DNA from: Paulownia fortunei
Taxonomy: Eukaryota > Streptophyta > Magnoliopsida > Lamiales > Paulowniaceae
Length of the DNA stretch: 64,000 bases
Assembly (NCBI GenBank): GCA_019321725.1
Contig: CM033121.1
Location: 16,943,723 to 17,007,722, forward strand
Direction: 5' to 3'
This document shows, piece after piece, positions 1-11,514 of the stretch. A program made the translations under genes and the position numbers. How positions within the stretch are numbered: position 1 is the first letter of the stretch; each line of letters opens with the position of its first letter. The notes below the pieces were generated by a model that made no database searches, was not told where the DNA came from, and saw only the letters and a list, made by a program, of their open reading frames with translations.

Positions 1-718
1 TTCTTTATTACTATTAGCAAGATTAGATCTACTAGAACCTTCGAAAGAATTAACATTATCCATGATTGAGAGTTTTCTGCCAAATGATCTAGATATTCTA
101 GGACTTCATCAGGTTCTTTATCATGAAACTCACCATTACACATTGTTTCAATAAATTATTTTATTTCAAGAGTTAAACCTTCATAAAAGAAACTAATTAA
201 GCACCATTTTCAAAACCATGATGTCGGTATGAATTAAACAAATCTTTAAATCTTTCCTAACATTGAAAGAAAGCTTCATTAGAATTTTGAGAAAAAAATT
301 GGATTTGTATTTTCAAAGCATTAGTTTTATGAGTTGGAAAGAACTTTTTCAAAAATTCAGCTTGCATTTCTTGTCAAGTGACAACTGACCTAGGTTTTAA
401 AGAATTAAGCCAAGTTTTTTGTTTTAATTTTTAAAGAAAAAGGAAATAATTTGAGATTAACAATCTCATTTGTACAAGTTTGATCTTCAAAAGTGGCACA
501 TACTTCATCAAATTCTTTCAAATGCAAGTAAGGACTTTCAGAGTCTAAACAATGAAAATTACGAAGTAAAGGGATCATATTTGGCTTGAATCGAAAGTTG
601 TTTGCATTGAGAGGAAAAATGAAACAAGAAAGAGAAGAATTTCAAGAAGATTGCAAGTAATAGTGCATGGTATGCACTTGTTGATTCTCTCATCCTGGAC
701 ACTTTCATTTTCAGCCAT
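1..718 (-). pseudogene. Athila-like Ty3/gypsy gag, N-terminal part, broken
   Basis: Read on the minus strand, an ATG at 718 opens a protein beginning MAENESVQDERINK. Further on come stretches typical of plant retrotransposon gag: a segment like SESPYLHLKEFDEVC near 470-540, then FPFSLK, and an ERFKDLF-like run followed by YRHHGF near 205-260. These match in order the conserved gag core of Athila/Tat-type gypsy elements, which packages element RNA. Several stops and frameshifts interrupt it, including one after about 60 codons. The rest of the element would lie left of base 1. The gag sits directly downstream (minus strand) of an Asp-tRNA primer site and an LTR, as expected. Athila is my best lineage guess. 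Confidence 0.7.
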
Positions 719-882
719 GGTGAAAGTGGGTGGAGGTGAATCAAACAAATTTCTAAATAAAATTTCTTTTAACTAAACAAAAAGAATTATGATTATTATA
801 TTATATGAACATATAACTATAAAGACAAACACACAATATTTATAAAGGAAAAATATTTACTAACCTAAATACTTACCTTGTC

Positions 883-900
883 TTCCCGGCAACGGTGTGA
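883..900 (-). promoter_or_regulatory. Primer binding site, Asp-tRNA type (mutated)
   Basis: On the minus strand this reads TCACACCGTTGCCGGGAA, close to the 3' end complement of plant tRNA-Asp (TGGCGCCGTTGCCGGGGA) with changes in the first half. It lies between LTR-like sequence on its right and the gag start at 718 on its left. The 719-882 stretch is the leader. A better preserved copy of the same site and flanks is at 46057-46074. Confidence 0.7.
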
Positions 901-1066
901 AAAACTTGCTACAACTTTAAGGTTGTAAACCCAAGTGCAGGTTGTGTTAAGTAATAAATTTTTCGAGAGTCCAAGGTCGATCCACAGGGAAGTTGTTTGA
1001 AGTTTTCATAATTATATTTCTTAAAAGATGGGCTTTATGTGGTTTTGAATATAAAGAAAAATTATG
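901..1066 (-). repeat. Athila-like LTR, 3' part (left piece of split LTR)
   Basis: This stretch matches 46075-46235 closely by eye (shared landmarks: acttgctacaact, gtcgatccaca, gggctttatgtgg). It is cut at 1066, where a solo gypsy LTR begins. The last five bases, TTATG (1062-1066), recur at 9088-9092 as the TSD, and the Athila-like LTR continues there. Confidence 0.65.
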
Positions 1067-1508
1067 TGTCACAACCTCCCAACAATATGTATAAATACAT
1101 ATATATACAACCTGTGCAACATAATTTGTACATGTATGCGTGTGTATAACTTTTTTTTTTAGTGAGTTTAACAAAATATTGATAAAAGTAAAGTGCTTTC
1201 ATACCCTGTAACATTGTATATACATAGGTTGTTATTAAAACATTAACAAGGTCTATCAAAATCATCACAAACTCAAACTCTCTATCACAAAGGAGTTTTT
1301 TTTAAATTAATATATAGGATAAAGTCACTAATATAATACAATAAACTGTAAAATTAAAAGCACAGCCTAAAAAATAGCCTAACAGGTCGTTATCCAAGTA
1401 CATTGATTTTGGTAGCCTGTAGGAGCTCCACTGCCGGCCTAGTAATTCAGAGGTCTCAAGTCTCACCATACTCACCTAAAATGCATGAACTACATGAGCT
1501 AACGTTCT
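1067..1508 (-). repeat. Solo gypsy LTR (type B), left piece
   Basis: It starts TGTCACAACC at 1067 and matches the intact solo LTR at 58704-59150 nearly base for base in many stretches. The minus-strand reading puts the LTR 3' end here. The LTR breaks at about 1508, where copia coding remnants begin, and resumes at 7582. Flanking TSD: TTATG at 1062-1066 and 9088-9092. About 300-700 bases are missing at the break compared with the 58704-60978 copy, so the copia insertion was accompanied or followed by a deletion. Confidence 0.8.
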
Positions 1509-1679
1509 TAAGAACATTATCTCTATTCCAATTTTGGATAGATAAGGTTTTAGATTTACCATTGAGAATGGAAGTTGTTCCATTTTCAAACATTCTGATT
1601 TTATCTATTACTCCCCATAACCCCATTTTCACAATAAAAAAAAAATAGATAATCATAGTTCCATGACCTGTGGCATACA

Positions 1680-2498
1680 AGATTAGGACATATTTCTGAG
1701 AAAAGGATTAACAAATTAGCACAATTGCTTGATATAAAGAAAGAGCAAGAGCTGCCAACATGTGAATCCTGCCTCAAAAGAAAGATGATCAAATCTTCAT
1801 TTATTGGACAAGTGGAGTGAGCCACTAAGTGTTAGTGCCCGCGGGAACTATAACTACTTCTTAACATTTACCAATGACTTCTCTAGGTATGGTTATGTGT
1901 ATCTTTTAAGGTACAAGTCTGAACTATTTGAAAAGTTCAAACAATTCAGAATCAAAGTAGAGAAACAAACTGGCCTAAGTATAAAGACTCTTCGATCTGA
2001 TCGATGAGGTGAATACTTAAGCACAATATTTTTGGATTATCTAAAAGAGAATGGAATTCTCTTATAGTGGACTCCTCCTGCTACTCCCCAACTTAACGGA
2101 GTTGCGGAATGCAGGAATCAAACCTTGTTGGACATGGTTCGATCTATGATGAGCTTAACTTCATTACCCCTTTCATTATGGGGCTATACCTATTAAATAG
2201 GGTGTCATCTAAAGCCATGTCCAAAATACCATATGAGATGTGGTGTAGAAAGGTACCTTCATACCTTAGAGTATGGGGGTATATTGCTTATGTGAAGCAG
2301 CAAGTAGGAGATAAGTTGGATATGAGATCTAGCCTATGCAAGTTTGTGGGGTATCCAAAGGAGTCTATTGGATACTATTTCTACGATGCCATGGAACAAA
2401 GGGTGTTTGTTTCGAGGAATGCTACCTTCCTTGAAGAAATTTTTTTTTCAGATGGAAATGGCAATGTCGTAGAACTTGAAGAGGTTCAAGAACTATAG
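1680..2498 (+). pseudogene. Copia pre-integrase and integrase domain, broken
   Basis: The reading begins with a GAG-pre-integrase-like stretch (LGHISEKRINKL-type, then CESC) near 1685-1790. Integrase follows: PLSVSARGNYNYFLTFTNDF at about 1822-1880 (first catalytic Asp region), IKTLRSDR near 1980-2005 (second Asp), and after a TGA the segment leading to TPPATPQLNGVAE-like sequence near 2070-2110 (the DDE glutamate region). From 2109 the C-terminal part (NRVSSKAMSKIPYEMW, then DKLDMRSSLCKFVGYPKES) is open to a TAG at 2496-2498. TGA at 2005 and TAG near 2066 break it. In a working element this domain inserts the cDNA into the chromosome. Confidence 0.85.
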
Positions 2499-2639
2499 AA
2501 CACTCTTGACGCAGTAAATGGTACACCAGCTGATGCTAGACCCTCTGAGGCACAACTTCTTCGAAGATCCGAAAAGGTCTTAAGGGTACCTAAGAGGTAC
2601 AGCTTCTTGTTAGAGAACAAAGAAGAGGGACTCTTCTTG

Positions 2640-4358
2640 GATAATGATCCAAGAAGCTATGGAGAGGTAATGTCTGACATTGACTCTAATAAATGGCAAG
2701 AAGCTATATAGTTCGAAATGGACTCCATGTACACCAATAAGGTATGGACCTTGGTGGACCTACCATAAAGAATTGTTCCTATTGGCTGTAAATGGATCTA
2801 CAAGCGGAAGCTTGGAGTAGAAGGAGAGGTGGCAAGAAGCTATATAGTTCGAAATGGACTCCATGTACACCAATAAGGTATGGACCTTGGTGGACCTACC
2901 ATAAAGAATTGTTCCTATTGGCTGTAAATGGATCTACAAGCGGAAGCTTGGAGTAGAAGAAGAGGTAGCGACCTATAAGGCACGATTGGTAGCAAAAGGT
3001 TATACTCAGAAGTAAAGAATTAATTATGAGAAAACTTTTTCACCAGTAGCAATGCTTAAATCTATACGGATATTTCTAGCCATATCTGCATATTATGACT
3101 ATGAGATAAGGAAAATGGATATGAAGACCACTTTCCTTAATATAAATATTAAGGAAAAGATCTATATGAAGTAGCCAGAAGGCTTCATATCCAGTGGGAG
3201 CGAGCAAAAGATTTGCATGCTCCATAGATCCATTTATGGACACAAACAAACTTCGAGGAGTTGGAACATCAGGTTTGACAAAATGATCAAAACTTTTGAC
3301 TTTCATAAGAACCCAAATGAACTATGTGTCTACAAGAAGGTTAGTGGGAGTGCAGTTACATTTGTTGTGCTCTACATTGATTACATCCTACTCATTGGGA
3401 ATGATGTAGGGATGTTGCAGTTAACGAGGACTTGGTTATCTAATCAGTTTTCCATGAAGGACTTGGGAGATGCATCTTTTATCCTAGGGATAAAGATCTA
3501 TAGAGATAGATCTAGAAGGATGATCGGACTATCCCAGTCCATGTACATAGATAAAATACTAAAAAGATTTAGCATGGATGAATCCAAGAGAGGATTCCTG
3601 CCTATGAGTCATGGGATTTCACTCTCTAAGATTATGTCTCCCAAGACACCTGAAGAGAGAGAAATGATGGCTCACATACCTTATGCTTCCACAATAGGGA
3701 GCATAATGTATGTAAGGTTATGTACAAGGCCTAGAATATCACATACTCTGAGTGTCACGAGCAGATATCAGCCCAATCTAGGGGAAGAATACTAGAAAGC
3801 CATTAAGATGATCTTCAAATACTTGAGAAGGACTAATGATATCTTTCTGATATACGGCAATGGAGAACTAAAACTAGAAGGATATACAGACTCTAGTTTT
3901 TAATCCGATATAAATGACTCAAAGTCCATATCCGGATACACATTCACCCTGACTAGTGGTGCGGTCAACTGGAAGAGTTCCAAGTAAAAGACGACAACAG
4001 ACTCTACCATTGAAGCTGGATTTATTGTTGCATCAGATGCAGCAAAAGAAGCTATTTGGATTAGAAACTTCATCCAAGGGTTGGTGTAGTTCCATCTATT
4101 GTTGATCCAGTTATGATTTACTGTGATAATAATGGAGCCATTGCGCAAGCAAAGGAGCCAAGATCTCATCCAAGATCCAAGCACATAATGAGATAATATC
4201 ATTTGATCAGAGAGATCATTGGTAGAGGCGATGCCATTGTGGATCGAGTTGCCTTAGTAGAAAATACAGCAGACCTACTTACTAAGCCCTTAGCACAGAA
4301 GATATTCGATGGACATCTTGAGAATATGAGCCTTAGATACATGGGCAATTGGAGTTAG
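2640..4358 (+). pseudogene. Copia reverse transcriptase and RNase H, broken
   Basis: RT starts near 2690 with a WQEAI-FEMDSMYTN-type segment, then GCKWIYKRKLGV and YKARLVAKGYTQK. From 3217 a 192-codon open stretch covers RSIYGHKQTSRSWNIRFD, the catalytic box and the copia C-terminal RT (SMKDLGDASFILGIKI). The catalytic box reads LYIDYILL where the family has YVDD, so one catalytic Asp is lost. RNase H follows (TDSSF region near 3885, CDNNGAIAQAKEPRSHPRSKH near 4120-4185, ADLLTKPL near 4267-4290). A 136-bp tandem duplication at 2695-2966 shifts the frame, and several TAG codons are present. It cannot make an active enzyme. Confidence 0.88.
2695..2966 (+). repeat. 136-bp direct tandem duplication inside copia RT
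   Basis: The segment 2695-2830 is repeated at 2831-2966 with only about one visible difference. 136 is not a multiple of three, so the second copy restarts RT in another frame. The near identity shows that the duplication is much younger than the decay of the element. Confidence 0.9.
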
Positions 4359-4361
4359 GGC

Positions 4362-4372
4362 AAGTAGGAGAT
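4362..4372 (+). promoter_or_regulatory. Copia polypurine tract
   Basis: AAGTAGGAGAT lies directly before the LTR start TGTTAGAGTAG at 4373. It primes plus-strand DNA in the replication cycle of this element type. The counterpart in the minus-strand copia is at 23761-23771. Confidence 0.75.
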
Positions 4373-4914
4373 TGTTAGAGTAGGATGTCCAATGCCCCAA
4401 TTGGATTGGGTGTATTATACTCTTTTTTTTTGTAAAAATAATCTTATTGGGAATCATATTAATAAAAAGGCATTCTCTTTATCTTATGTCTTGCATCTTT
4501 TATATCTGCATATTAAATAAAGTTCTTAGACTAAATTTAGTTATGAGGCATGGTCGCGCATATGATGGCAATCATGGAACATGCCTCTAAGGCTTTAGTC
4601 TTAAATAAGTTTCGAGTCAAGAGCTTTTTTAGATGGGACATCAAATAACTCAGTAAGACTCGCACATATGATACATGCTCGTGAGATGAGGATGTCACAT
4701 TCTATAGGAATTAACGTAGAGACGTAAGTGCATGCATGTAGGTTCTTGTTAGGGAACAAGTACACCAAATATAGCCCGCAAAAAATTCTTAGTTGGAGGC
4801 TTTGCCTGTCAAAATAAGAATTTTTGTGTTGCGACAGTACATGGCTAGTCCTCAGATTTGAGGCATGATGGTAGTCTTGTGTATATCCTGCAACACTTTG
4901 ATATATCTCTAATT

Positions 4915-5830
4915 AGGGGTGGGCATTCGGTTTTGGGTTTTCAGATCGGTTTTTTTAAAAAAAAATCGGGTTTTGGGTAACCCAAAACTGATTGCATAAT
5001 TTTCAGATCGGTTATCGGATAGATCGGGTACCCGAAATAAATTTTAAAAAAATTAATTTCAAATTCTTATCATCACCAACACACTCTCTCAACTTTGTCC
5101 TAAACCCTCAAATTTATTCTTGATTGAATAGGAGAATATAAGAAGAAAGGAAAAAAGAAGAACAAGAAAGAATGTGATGGAGGAATCCAAAAAGAAATAA
5201 ATCAAAAGAGTATAAGAAAAAGAAAAAAGAATAAGAGGGAGAGGATGAAATCTGGAAGAAAAAGAAAAAGAAAAAAGAAGATGAGGAGGAAAATGGGGAA
5301 GAAGAAAAAGAAAAAGCATAAGAAAATTGAAGAAGAAGAAGAAGAAGAGAATAAGAAGAGGAGGGGAAGGAGATTTGGGAAGGGGAGAAGAAAGAGAGAA
5401 GAAGAAATAGAAAAAAGAGAAGAAAAAAAGGGGGAGGAGAATCGGGAGAGGGAATGAGAAAATGAAGAAGAAAAAAGAGAAATCAGAAAAGGTAGAAGAA
5501 AAAGAGGAAGAGAAAAGGGGGGAAAGAGAAAAAATAAAAGAAAAAGATGAGGAAAAGGGGAGAAAGAAAAAAAAGAGGAAGAAAGAAAGAGAATGAGTCA
5601 AAGATGAAGGAACAGAGCACTTGAGACTCGAGAGAAAAAAAAATAAATATAATTTTTTTTAAGAAAAAACCCGAAACTCAACTTATCGGGTATCCAAAAT
5701 TTTTGGATACCCGATAAGTCGGGTATCCGAGTATATCGGGTTGGTTTGGGTAGCAAATTTTGCTACCCGACATATCGGGTATCCAACTCGATTATCCAAA
5801 AACCCGACTACCGACCCAATGCCCACCCCT
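4915..5830. mobile_element. Non-autonomous TIR DNA transposon (MITE-like) with polypurine core
   Basis: The ends are inverted: AGGGGTGGGCATT at 4915-4927 and its complement AATGCCCACCCCT ending at 5830. Subterminal zones on both sides carry many CGGGTA/TACCCG-like blocks that can pair. Flanking direct repeats are ATCTCTAATT (4905-4914) and ATCTCTGATT (5831-5840), one mismatch in 10. GGGGTGGGCA-type ends are known from hAT-like non-autonomous elements, but a 10-bp TSD fits a Mutator-like element better, so the superfamily is open. No transposase is encoded. The insertion lies in the copia LTR, so it is younger than that copy. Confidence 0.8.
5130..5640 (+). repeat. Polypurine (GA-rich) tract of about 500 bp
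   Basis: Nearly every base is A or G on the plus strand, with GAAGAA, AAAGAA, GGGGAA and similar runs but no fixed period. It fills the centre of the TIR element. The 170-codon minus-strand and 70-codon plus-strand open frames here are low-complexity artefacts (Ser/Phe/Leu and Lys/Glu/Arg only). Confidence 0.9.
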
Positions 5831-7581
5831 ATCTCTGATTGCTTAACAATCACAAAAGGGGTATGTTAGGTGTTGCATTGATGTGCATAGAGGTTTGTCA
5901 GTGACCAACATAGAATTTGACACTTGTCTTTTTAAACAAGAAAATCTCCTGTGTTTTCATAGTTCGTGATTCAAAGACCTTGGCCAAGGCAGGATGAATT
6001 GTGATTCATCAAGAATCATTGGAACTTGAAATGGGATCACAGTTATTGAATCATTTAGGGTCTCGACTTATAATCTATGTCGTAGATTCAATCGGGAGAT
6101 TAGTTGTCGAAAGGATCGTACGTGTATGGTACTCGCAAGTGAAATAGGTTTACTCGCTATTTTACCTAAGACTAGTTTGTCATGATTACTTGCTAGGTGT
6201 TTTCATGGATAGTGAACTTCTTGGAATTAAGGAGTTGATTCCAAGCGAATTAATTAATTGGAATAATTGTTATTCATAAGTTGCAAATGTTGCAAGCCCA
6301 CTACTAGCTTAGTAGTGAACTAAGAGGGTCACACATCTTTATGGAAAATAACATTTCTAATTTTAGAATTTTATCCAATGGTTGGAAATTAATTAATTAA
6401 TACTGTTAATTATTAATTAAGGGTTCTATTTAATTTAATGGTTAAATTAAATTATTCAATTAAGTAATTGGATTATTTAATTGGACCTAATTTGATTAGG
6501 AAGTCCAATTGGAGTAAATTAAATTAATCAATTGGATTGATTAATTAGGATTGAATCAATTGGATTGATTTGTGGATTTTTTTGTCCAAAAAAATAAATT
6601 AATGTGGACCACTTGAGAAGCCCACTAAAATATGAAAATAATAAATTAAATAAATATAATTTATTTAATTAACATATTTATAGATAAATAAATATAATTT
6701 ATTTAATTAACATATTTATAGATAAATAAATATAGTGATCGATTTTATGGGATAAAATCGGCCACTAAGATTTAATTTATATATAATATAATATAGTATA
6801 TATATGATATATATCTATGTTGATATTATTTGAAGAGTTCAAATTAATATCAAGAATGTATGTAGACAATTTTGATGATTAATGTAGTATTAAATTAGTC
6901 CACATACAATAGGAGAGAGAAAAGAGAAGAGTTCTTGAAAGATTTGGAATCCTTCAAAGATAAGATTTTGAAATAGTTCAAAATTGTCAAACTCTCCAAG
7001 AGTTGGAAAATAAGTAAATTTTCAGTCCTATATATGATGATGGACGAAAATTACAACAAATAATTCAGCAAATTAAGCAAAAAATATTTTGGTTAACTCT
7101 TCTATTTTTCTCTCCAAGAAAACAAAGAAAAAGAAAAGTGTTTTCTTATAATCTTGATTTTCTTGTTCTTTAAAGAAAATCAGTTTCTTGTTATTCTCTT
7201 CATATTATAGTTTCAAGAAAATAAAGAATTAATCTTTATTGTTCTTAGAAATTTACTCCGATTCTAGATTAGTAAATAATTAAAAGGATACTAGCGAATC
7301 ATTTTGATTGATGTTGCTCTTCCGTATTGTGGACTTGATAGAGGAGAGACACTTGGATCCCTACGAGTTCGAATAGTCCACGATAAGCAATTGATTATTT
7401 TATTCTCTGCAACAACCGGAGTGCTCGGAAGGTATAATCTGAATTTTATATTTATTTATATGTTCACTTGAATAAGCGCGATCATTAAAATCACTTTCGA
7501 ATCAAAGGGGTTAAATTTATGTTTTAATAAAAATTTTAATTTTCTGCTGCATATACCCCTGCGATTTTAGCTAACCCTACA

Positions 7582-9087
7582 GAAACCCAATATAGTCCCT
7601 CAAATACCTTAATTTCTCATCTTAGATACATGTAAACATCATATAATTGAAATATTATAACTCTAATAGCATGTATCTAATTGTTAACACTCAATAGCAA
7701 CATGTCTAAGTTGAAATTTGTTAAGTTATCAAATGGGACAGATTCACATTTTCATATTTTTTTGCTATCCAATTTAGTTGTATGATAATTTTGACATCCC
7801 TAAGCATATCTAATCACTCCTAAATTTTTATCACACTTAGCTAAAATCATTGATTTACCTCAACAAAACCATCCCACTTATCACAACACAAAAATTATAA
7901 GTTCTATCATGACAGTTTTGAGTGTCTCTTTAAATATCAAACCATATTTCAATTTATAACCTCTCCAAACTTACATTCATCACCTAAACTCATATATAAA
8001 CACATATATAGTGAAATATATAGGTTTTAATCAAGTTATTATACATATATAAAGCTTTAAAAACAAAAACCAGCAAGTATACAGTTTCTGTCTCTAGTGA
8101 TTTCTATTGCGATTTTGTAACTAAAAATCCCTCTTTTGTGAATTATAAGACCATATATAAACAATAATAGAAGCTTTAAAAATCATAAACCATCAAAAAT
8201 TCAAGAACTTAAATAAAAAACATGAGTTAAGCTCACCTATGCACAAATTTAAGCTTCTACTTGCTCCTCCTTACTTCCCTTTACTTCTTTCACTTTTTGC
8301 TTTACTTGGAATCACTTGAGAGCAAATTATAAAATTTAATATGGAGGTTTGGGAGGTGAAATAGCTTAGAAAATGGTTTTTGGTCGTGGTTCAAGGATGA
8401 AGAAAGGTTGAGATGGTAGCTTAAGTTGGCAAAGCTTGAGGTGGCAAAGCTTGAGGTGGCAAAGTTTGAGGTGTCAAGTGATGGTTCAAATCTGATATTA
8501 TTTACACCTTATACAGCTCTAATCTAATGTTTCTTAATATTTATTTATCTATTTACAACCTATTTTAATTTTTGTACGATCGGATAATAATTTTTTGCCC
8601 TAATTTCTTAACCGTTCATTTGATCTCTAAATCAATTGACATTCGATTCTTAAATGATTGTCTACTTTGCATTTCTAAAATCATATGAATATATAGACCT
8701 TGTAATATGACACTTAAATCATATTATATCATATCTAATATCCCAAGTATGTTAATTCATGGATGTATATTTTTAAAACAGCTCAATCTAATTGAATTGA
8801 ATTATATAAGTTTACTAGTAACACCTTTAACACTTCCAAAATTATAACATATAACCTATAAATATCCAATATATTGACCAATCTATTTTTTTTCTTATCT
8901 AAATATTGAATTACTTAATTAGGTTATAGGATCTCAATCACTAACATCAAGTGATAGCATTAGAGGTCTAACGATTAAGAGTGCTATATAAGATGGCATG
9001 TAGATGTTAATACAAATTAGCATATAAGTAGCATGTAGTGCATGAAACATATTGGTCAAGTGAGTAATATGAGGCTTGGGTATTACA
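7582..9087 (-). repeat. Solo gypsy LTR (type B), right piece
   Basis: It resumes the LTR cut at 1508 and ends at 9087 with GGGTATTACA (minus-strand start TGTAATACCC). It matches 60060-60978 and 62230-63080 over long stretches. The TSD copy TTATG follows at 9088-9092. No internal element sequence belongs to it, so recombination between two LTRs removed the rest before copia landed. Confidence 0.8.
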
Positions 9088-9865
9088 TTATGGATCCACT
9101 CTTGAGTTTAGGATAGAGGAACGATTATTTATTCTTTTTACCTATTTTAAATGTCACTATTGAAATCCATATATAATGAAGGTTCAATAAAAAGATGTTA
9201 TCAAATAGCTCATGCATTAATGTAATCATGATATTATCTTGCTGTGTGCAAATTATCTCTTAATACCAATATTTGTTTATGGGATCAAGTATTTATGCAC
9301 ACCTTTGTTTGCAATAAATCAAGGTTTCAAGTTAGCAGTCGGTGTAGTAGAACCTTACAATAAGCTAAATGAACTCAAGTATTTATTGTGTCATTGGTGA
9401 TACAAAAATCAAGAATCACCAATAAATAAGAAGGATTTTAATGTCAATACTTATTTATGGGATCAAATATTTATCACACCTTTGTCTACAATAAATCAAA
9501 GTTTCACATTAGTAGTCGGTGTAGTAGAATTGTATAATAAGCTAAATGAGCCCAAGTATTTGTTGTGCTATTGGTGATACCTAAATCAAAATTCACCACA
9601 AAACAGGAAGAGTTTCAATCAAAAGTTAAAACATTAATACAACATACCTTAACATTATACACCTTTATAGCCATTCCTCTTCTTCCATCAAGAGGTTCAC
9701 CCTTTCTCCTTAGCTAAATAAAATTTAAAAAGACATAATGAAAGTAAAAAAGACTAAAAATAGAAGAAAAACTAAAGAATACATTTCTATTACTACTTGA
9801 AAACTTATATTACTACTAGAAAACTTAGTCTAAATAAAGATAACGATAAAACTTTTTTTCCCCAT
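9088..9865 (-). repeat. Athila-like LTR, right piece
   Basis: After the TSD this continues the LTR broken at 1066. It matches 46270-46880 (shared: ccatatataatgaaggttc, ctcatgcattaa, tatttctattactacttg-type segments). The match fades near 9865, so the true LTR start is lost. It carries a tandem duplication of about 178 bp (about 9262-9610) absent from the copy at 46450-46630. Confidence 0.6.
9262..9610 (-). repeat. About 178-bp tandem duplication in Athila-like LTR
   Basis: The block with gggatcaagtatttatgcac at 9281 recurs at 9459 in diverged form, including both gtcggtgtagtagaa segments. The second Athila-like LTR has a single unit. The duplication is old, as the copies differ at many positions. 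Confidence 0.7.
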
Positions 9866-11514
9866 CTAAGGGCTTTTGTTGTATCTTAAATGTTATCTAA
9901 GAACCTCTACTTATATTACAAGAGTGCCTAAAGTGGTATTTTCGAATTCACTCCAAAGGCACTCCACATTTACTTCAATATATTCTAAATTCATATGGCC
10001 TTTTCAAATTCAAATTTTATCACACATTCTTCACAATGAAATTGGATGATTTTGAAAACATGATCAACATGAACACTGTGTATTTGTCTGTTAGTTTCAT
10101 TTTCCTACTTGTATTACCTAATTCCAACTATTAGGGAGAAAGTTATGTTTGATTTAAGAAAATATATCAGTATAGATAGATCATTTCTAATACACACACT
10201 TGGACAAATTTTCTACTATAATAAAGGCTGAATTAGGTTGACCAATAGTAAAGTTGTAGTTCTATCTCTTGGCTTTCAAATGAAGTAAGATATAATTCCA
10301 TATGGCTTTTGAACAAGGAGTTATTCCCAAAATTGAAAATTGCACAAGTTTAGAAATATGCTTATTTTGAATTTAATGCAAGCCCAACAATCATTTGCAA
10401 AGTTCAAGTAATTTATTGAATATTTTTTTATCTACATATGATGGATTTAGGCAAAAATGGACCTTTTTTTTTTTTAATTGTGATGCTTCTTTAATCCAAT
10501 AAAATATTATCTCCCAACTTACTCATGAAACGTGTTGTCTTCTTTGTTTTTATTTTGGCTCTTTTTTATCTTTTTTTGTTCATTGATTCTCTAACACAAC
10601 ATTAATAAAACTATAATATTAATAAGAATAAAGAAAGAAAAATATAAAAAAATTGATACAAAAATATTTCAAAATATGTACTTATCAATCAAATTCATCC
10701 TTTAGGTCTCTTTCATCTTCATTTACGTTGGCAAGATATAGTAAATCCTTTTCAGCATTTTCAAGAAAATGAGTAATCTTGAAAGAAGTTTGACTAATAC
10801 TTTCGAATGTAACATTTAAAGAACTTGAGCAGTTATTGTGATACTTCAAAACTTTTGGTAAACTTTTGGTGAAGGGACAAATGATAGAGGGAGGTTGCCC
10901 CACTGGGCATGCCAGAAATTTATAATACAAATTTTGTGTCTGCAAAACTAATAAGACAAGAAAATAGTACAAATAAAATTTTAGTAAACTTGATAATCAA
11001 TTGTGCATACAATTTCTATTTTAATCATCTAATTCTTCACTTCACGATTGCGATCTTCAAATTTGATGAAGTTTGACATGTTGATCTCCTTCAAAGTTTT
11101 AATACGTTGATTTGAGAATTTAGCACAATGATGTCAAATTAAATGCTTTAACTTTGGGAATAATGACTTTTGGATTTAGAAACTTATTGGCATAATCGAT
11201 GCTTCGATTGATCCTTCATGATTTGATTGATATTTACTTTTTTAATCACAAAATATAATTTGAATTACCAAAATATTGTCATTCACTTCTTTAATTTATA
11301 AGATATGATTTGAATTGCTAAAGTATCACAATTTAACACTTGGATTAATTTGATTGGCCAATAAAAAATATATTAAAATATCAACTAACAAACTATTTAC
11401 TATAAAAATTAAACTTGAGTAGATTCTAAAATATAAATAGAAAATAAAAAATTAATATTTATTATACCATTTTACATATGTCGTTATCTACTGCCAAAAA
11501 ATTATTTTGTCTGC
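9866..11514. other. AT-rich non-coding stretch
   Basis: No recognisable coding, LTR or RNA gene. One 95-codon minus-strand frame at 10685-10972 has a less biased composition than its surroundings (a segment CPVGQPPSIICPFTKSLPK and an acidic end DERDLKDEFD) and could be a decayed exon; I cannot name it. Confidence 0.4.

Larger units (their letters stand above)
1509..7581 (+). mobile_element. Ty1/copia retrotransposon, 5'-truncated
   Basis: A plus-strand copia element: pre-integrase and integrase remnants (about 1680-2500), RT and RNase H (2640-4355), polypurine tract (4362-4372) and one LTR (4373-7581). There is no 5' LTR, gag or protease; the left end joins solo-LTR sequence at about 1508 without a visible TSD, so a deletion took the 5' half together with part of the host LTR. 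A related copia on the minus strand lies at 21622-25865; their LTRs share recognisable segments. The element holds an inserted TIR element at 4915-5830. Confidence 0.8.
4373..7581 (+). repeat. Copia 3' LTR (with inserted TIR element)
   Basis: The LTR runs from TGTTAGAGTAG at 4373 to ...CTAACCCTACA at 7581. Without the inserted element (4915-5830 plus one TSD copy) it is about 2.3 kb. It is homologous to the minus-strand LTR at 21622-23760: both hold the nested TTAATTAA-rich block (6370-6560 here) and similar segments around 6120-6300, and they end alike. The large AT-rich TTAATT block could fold extensively. Confidence 0.8.

Noticed and set aside
5245..5457. Lys/Glu/Arg-rich 70-codon frame resembling a nuclear protein
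   Set aside because: Same polypurine tract read on the other strand; no start context, domain or homology feature.
5089..5601. 170-codon minus-strand frame, the longest uninterrupted one on that strand nearby
   Set aside because: It is the complement of a polypurine tract and contains almost only Phe, Ser, Leu and Pro. Low-complexity sequence lacks stops by composition.
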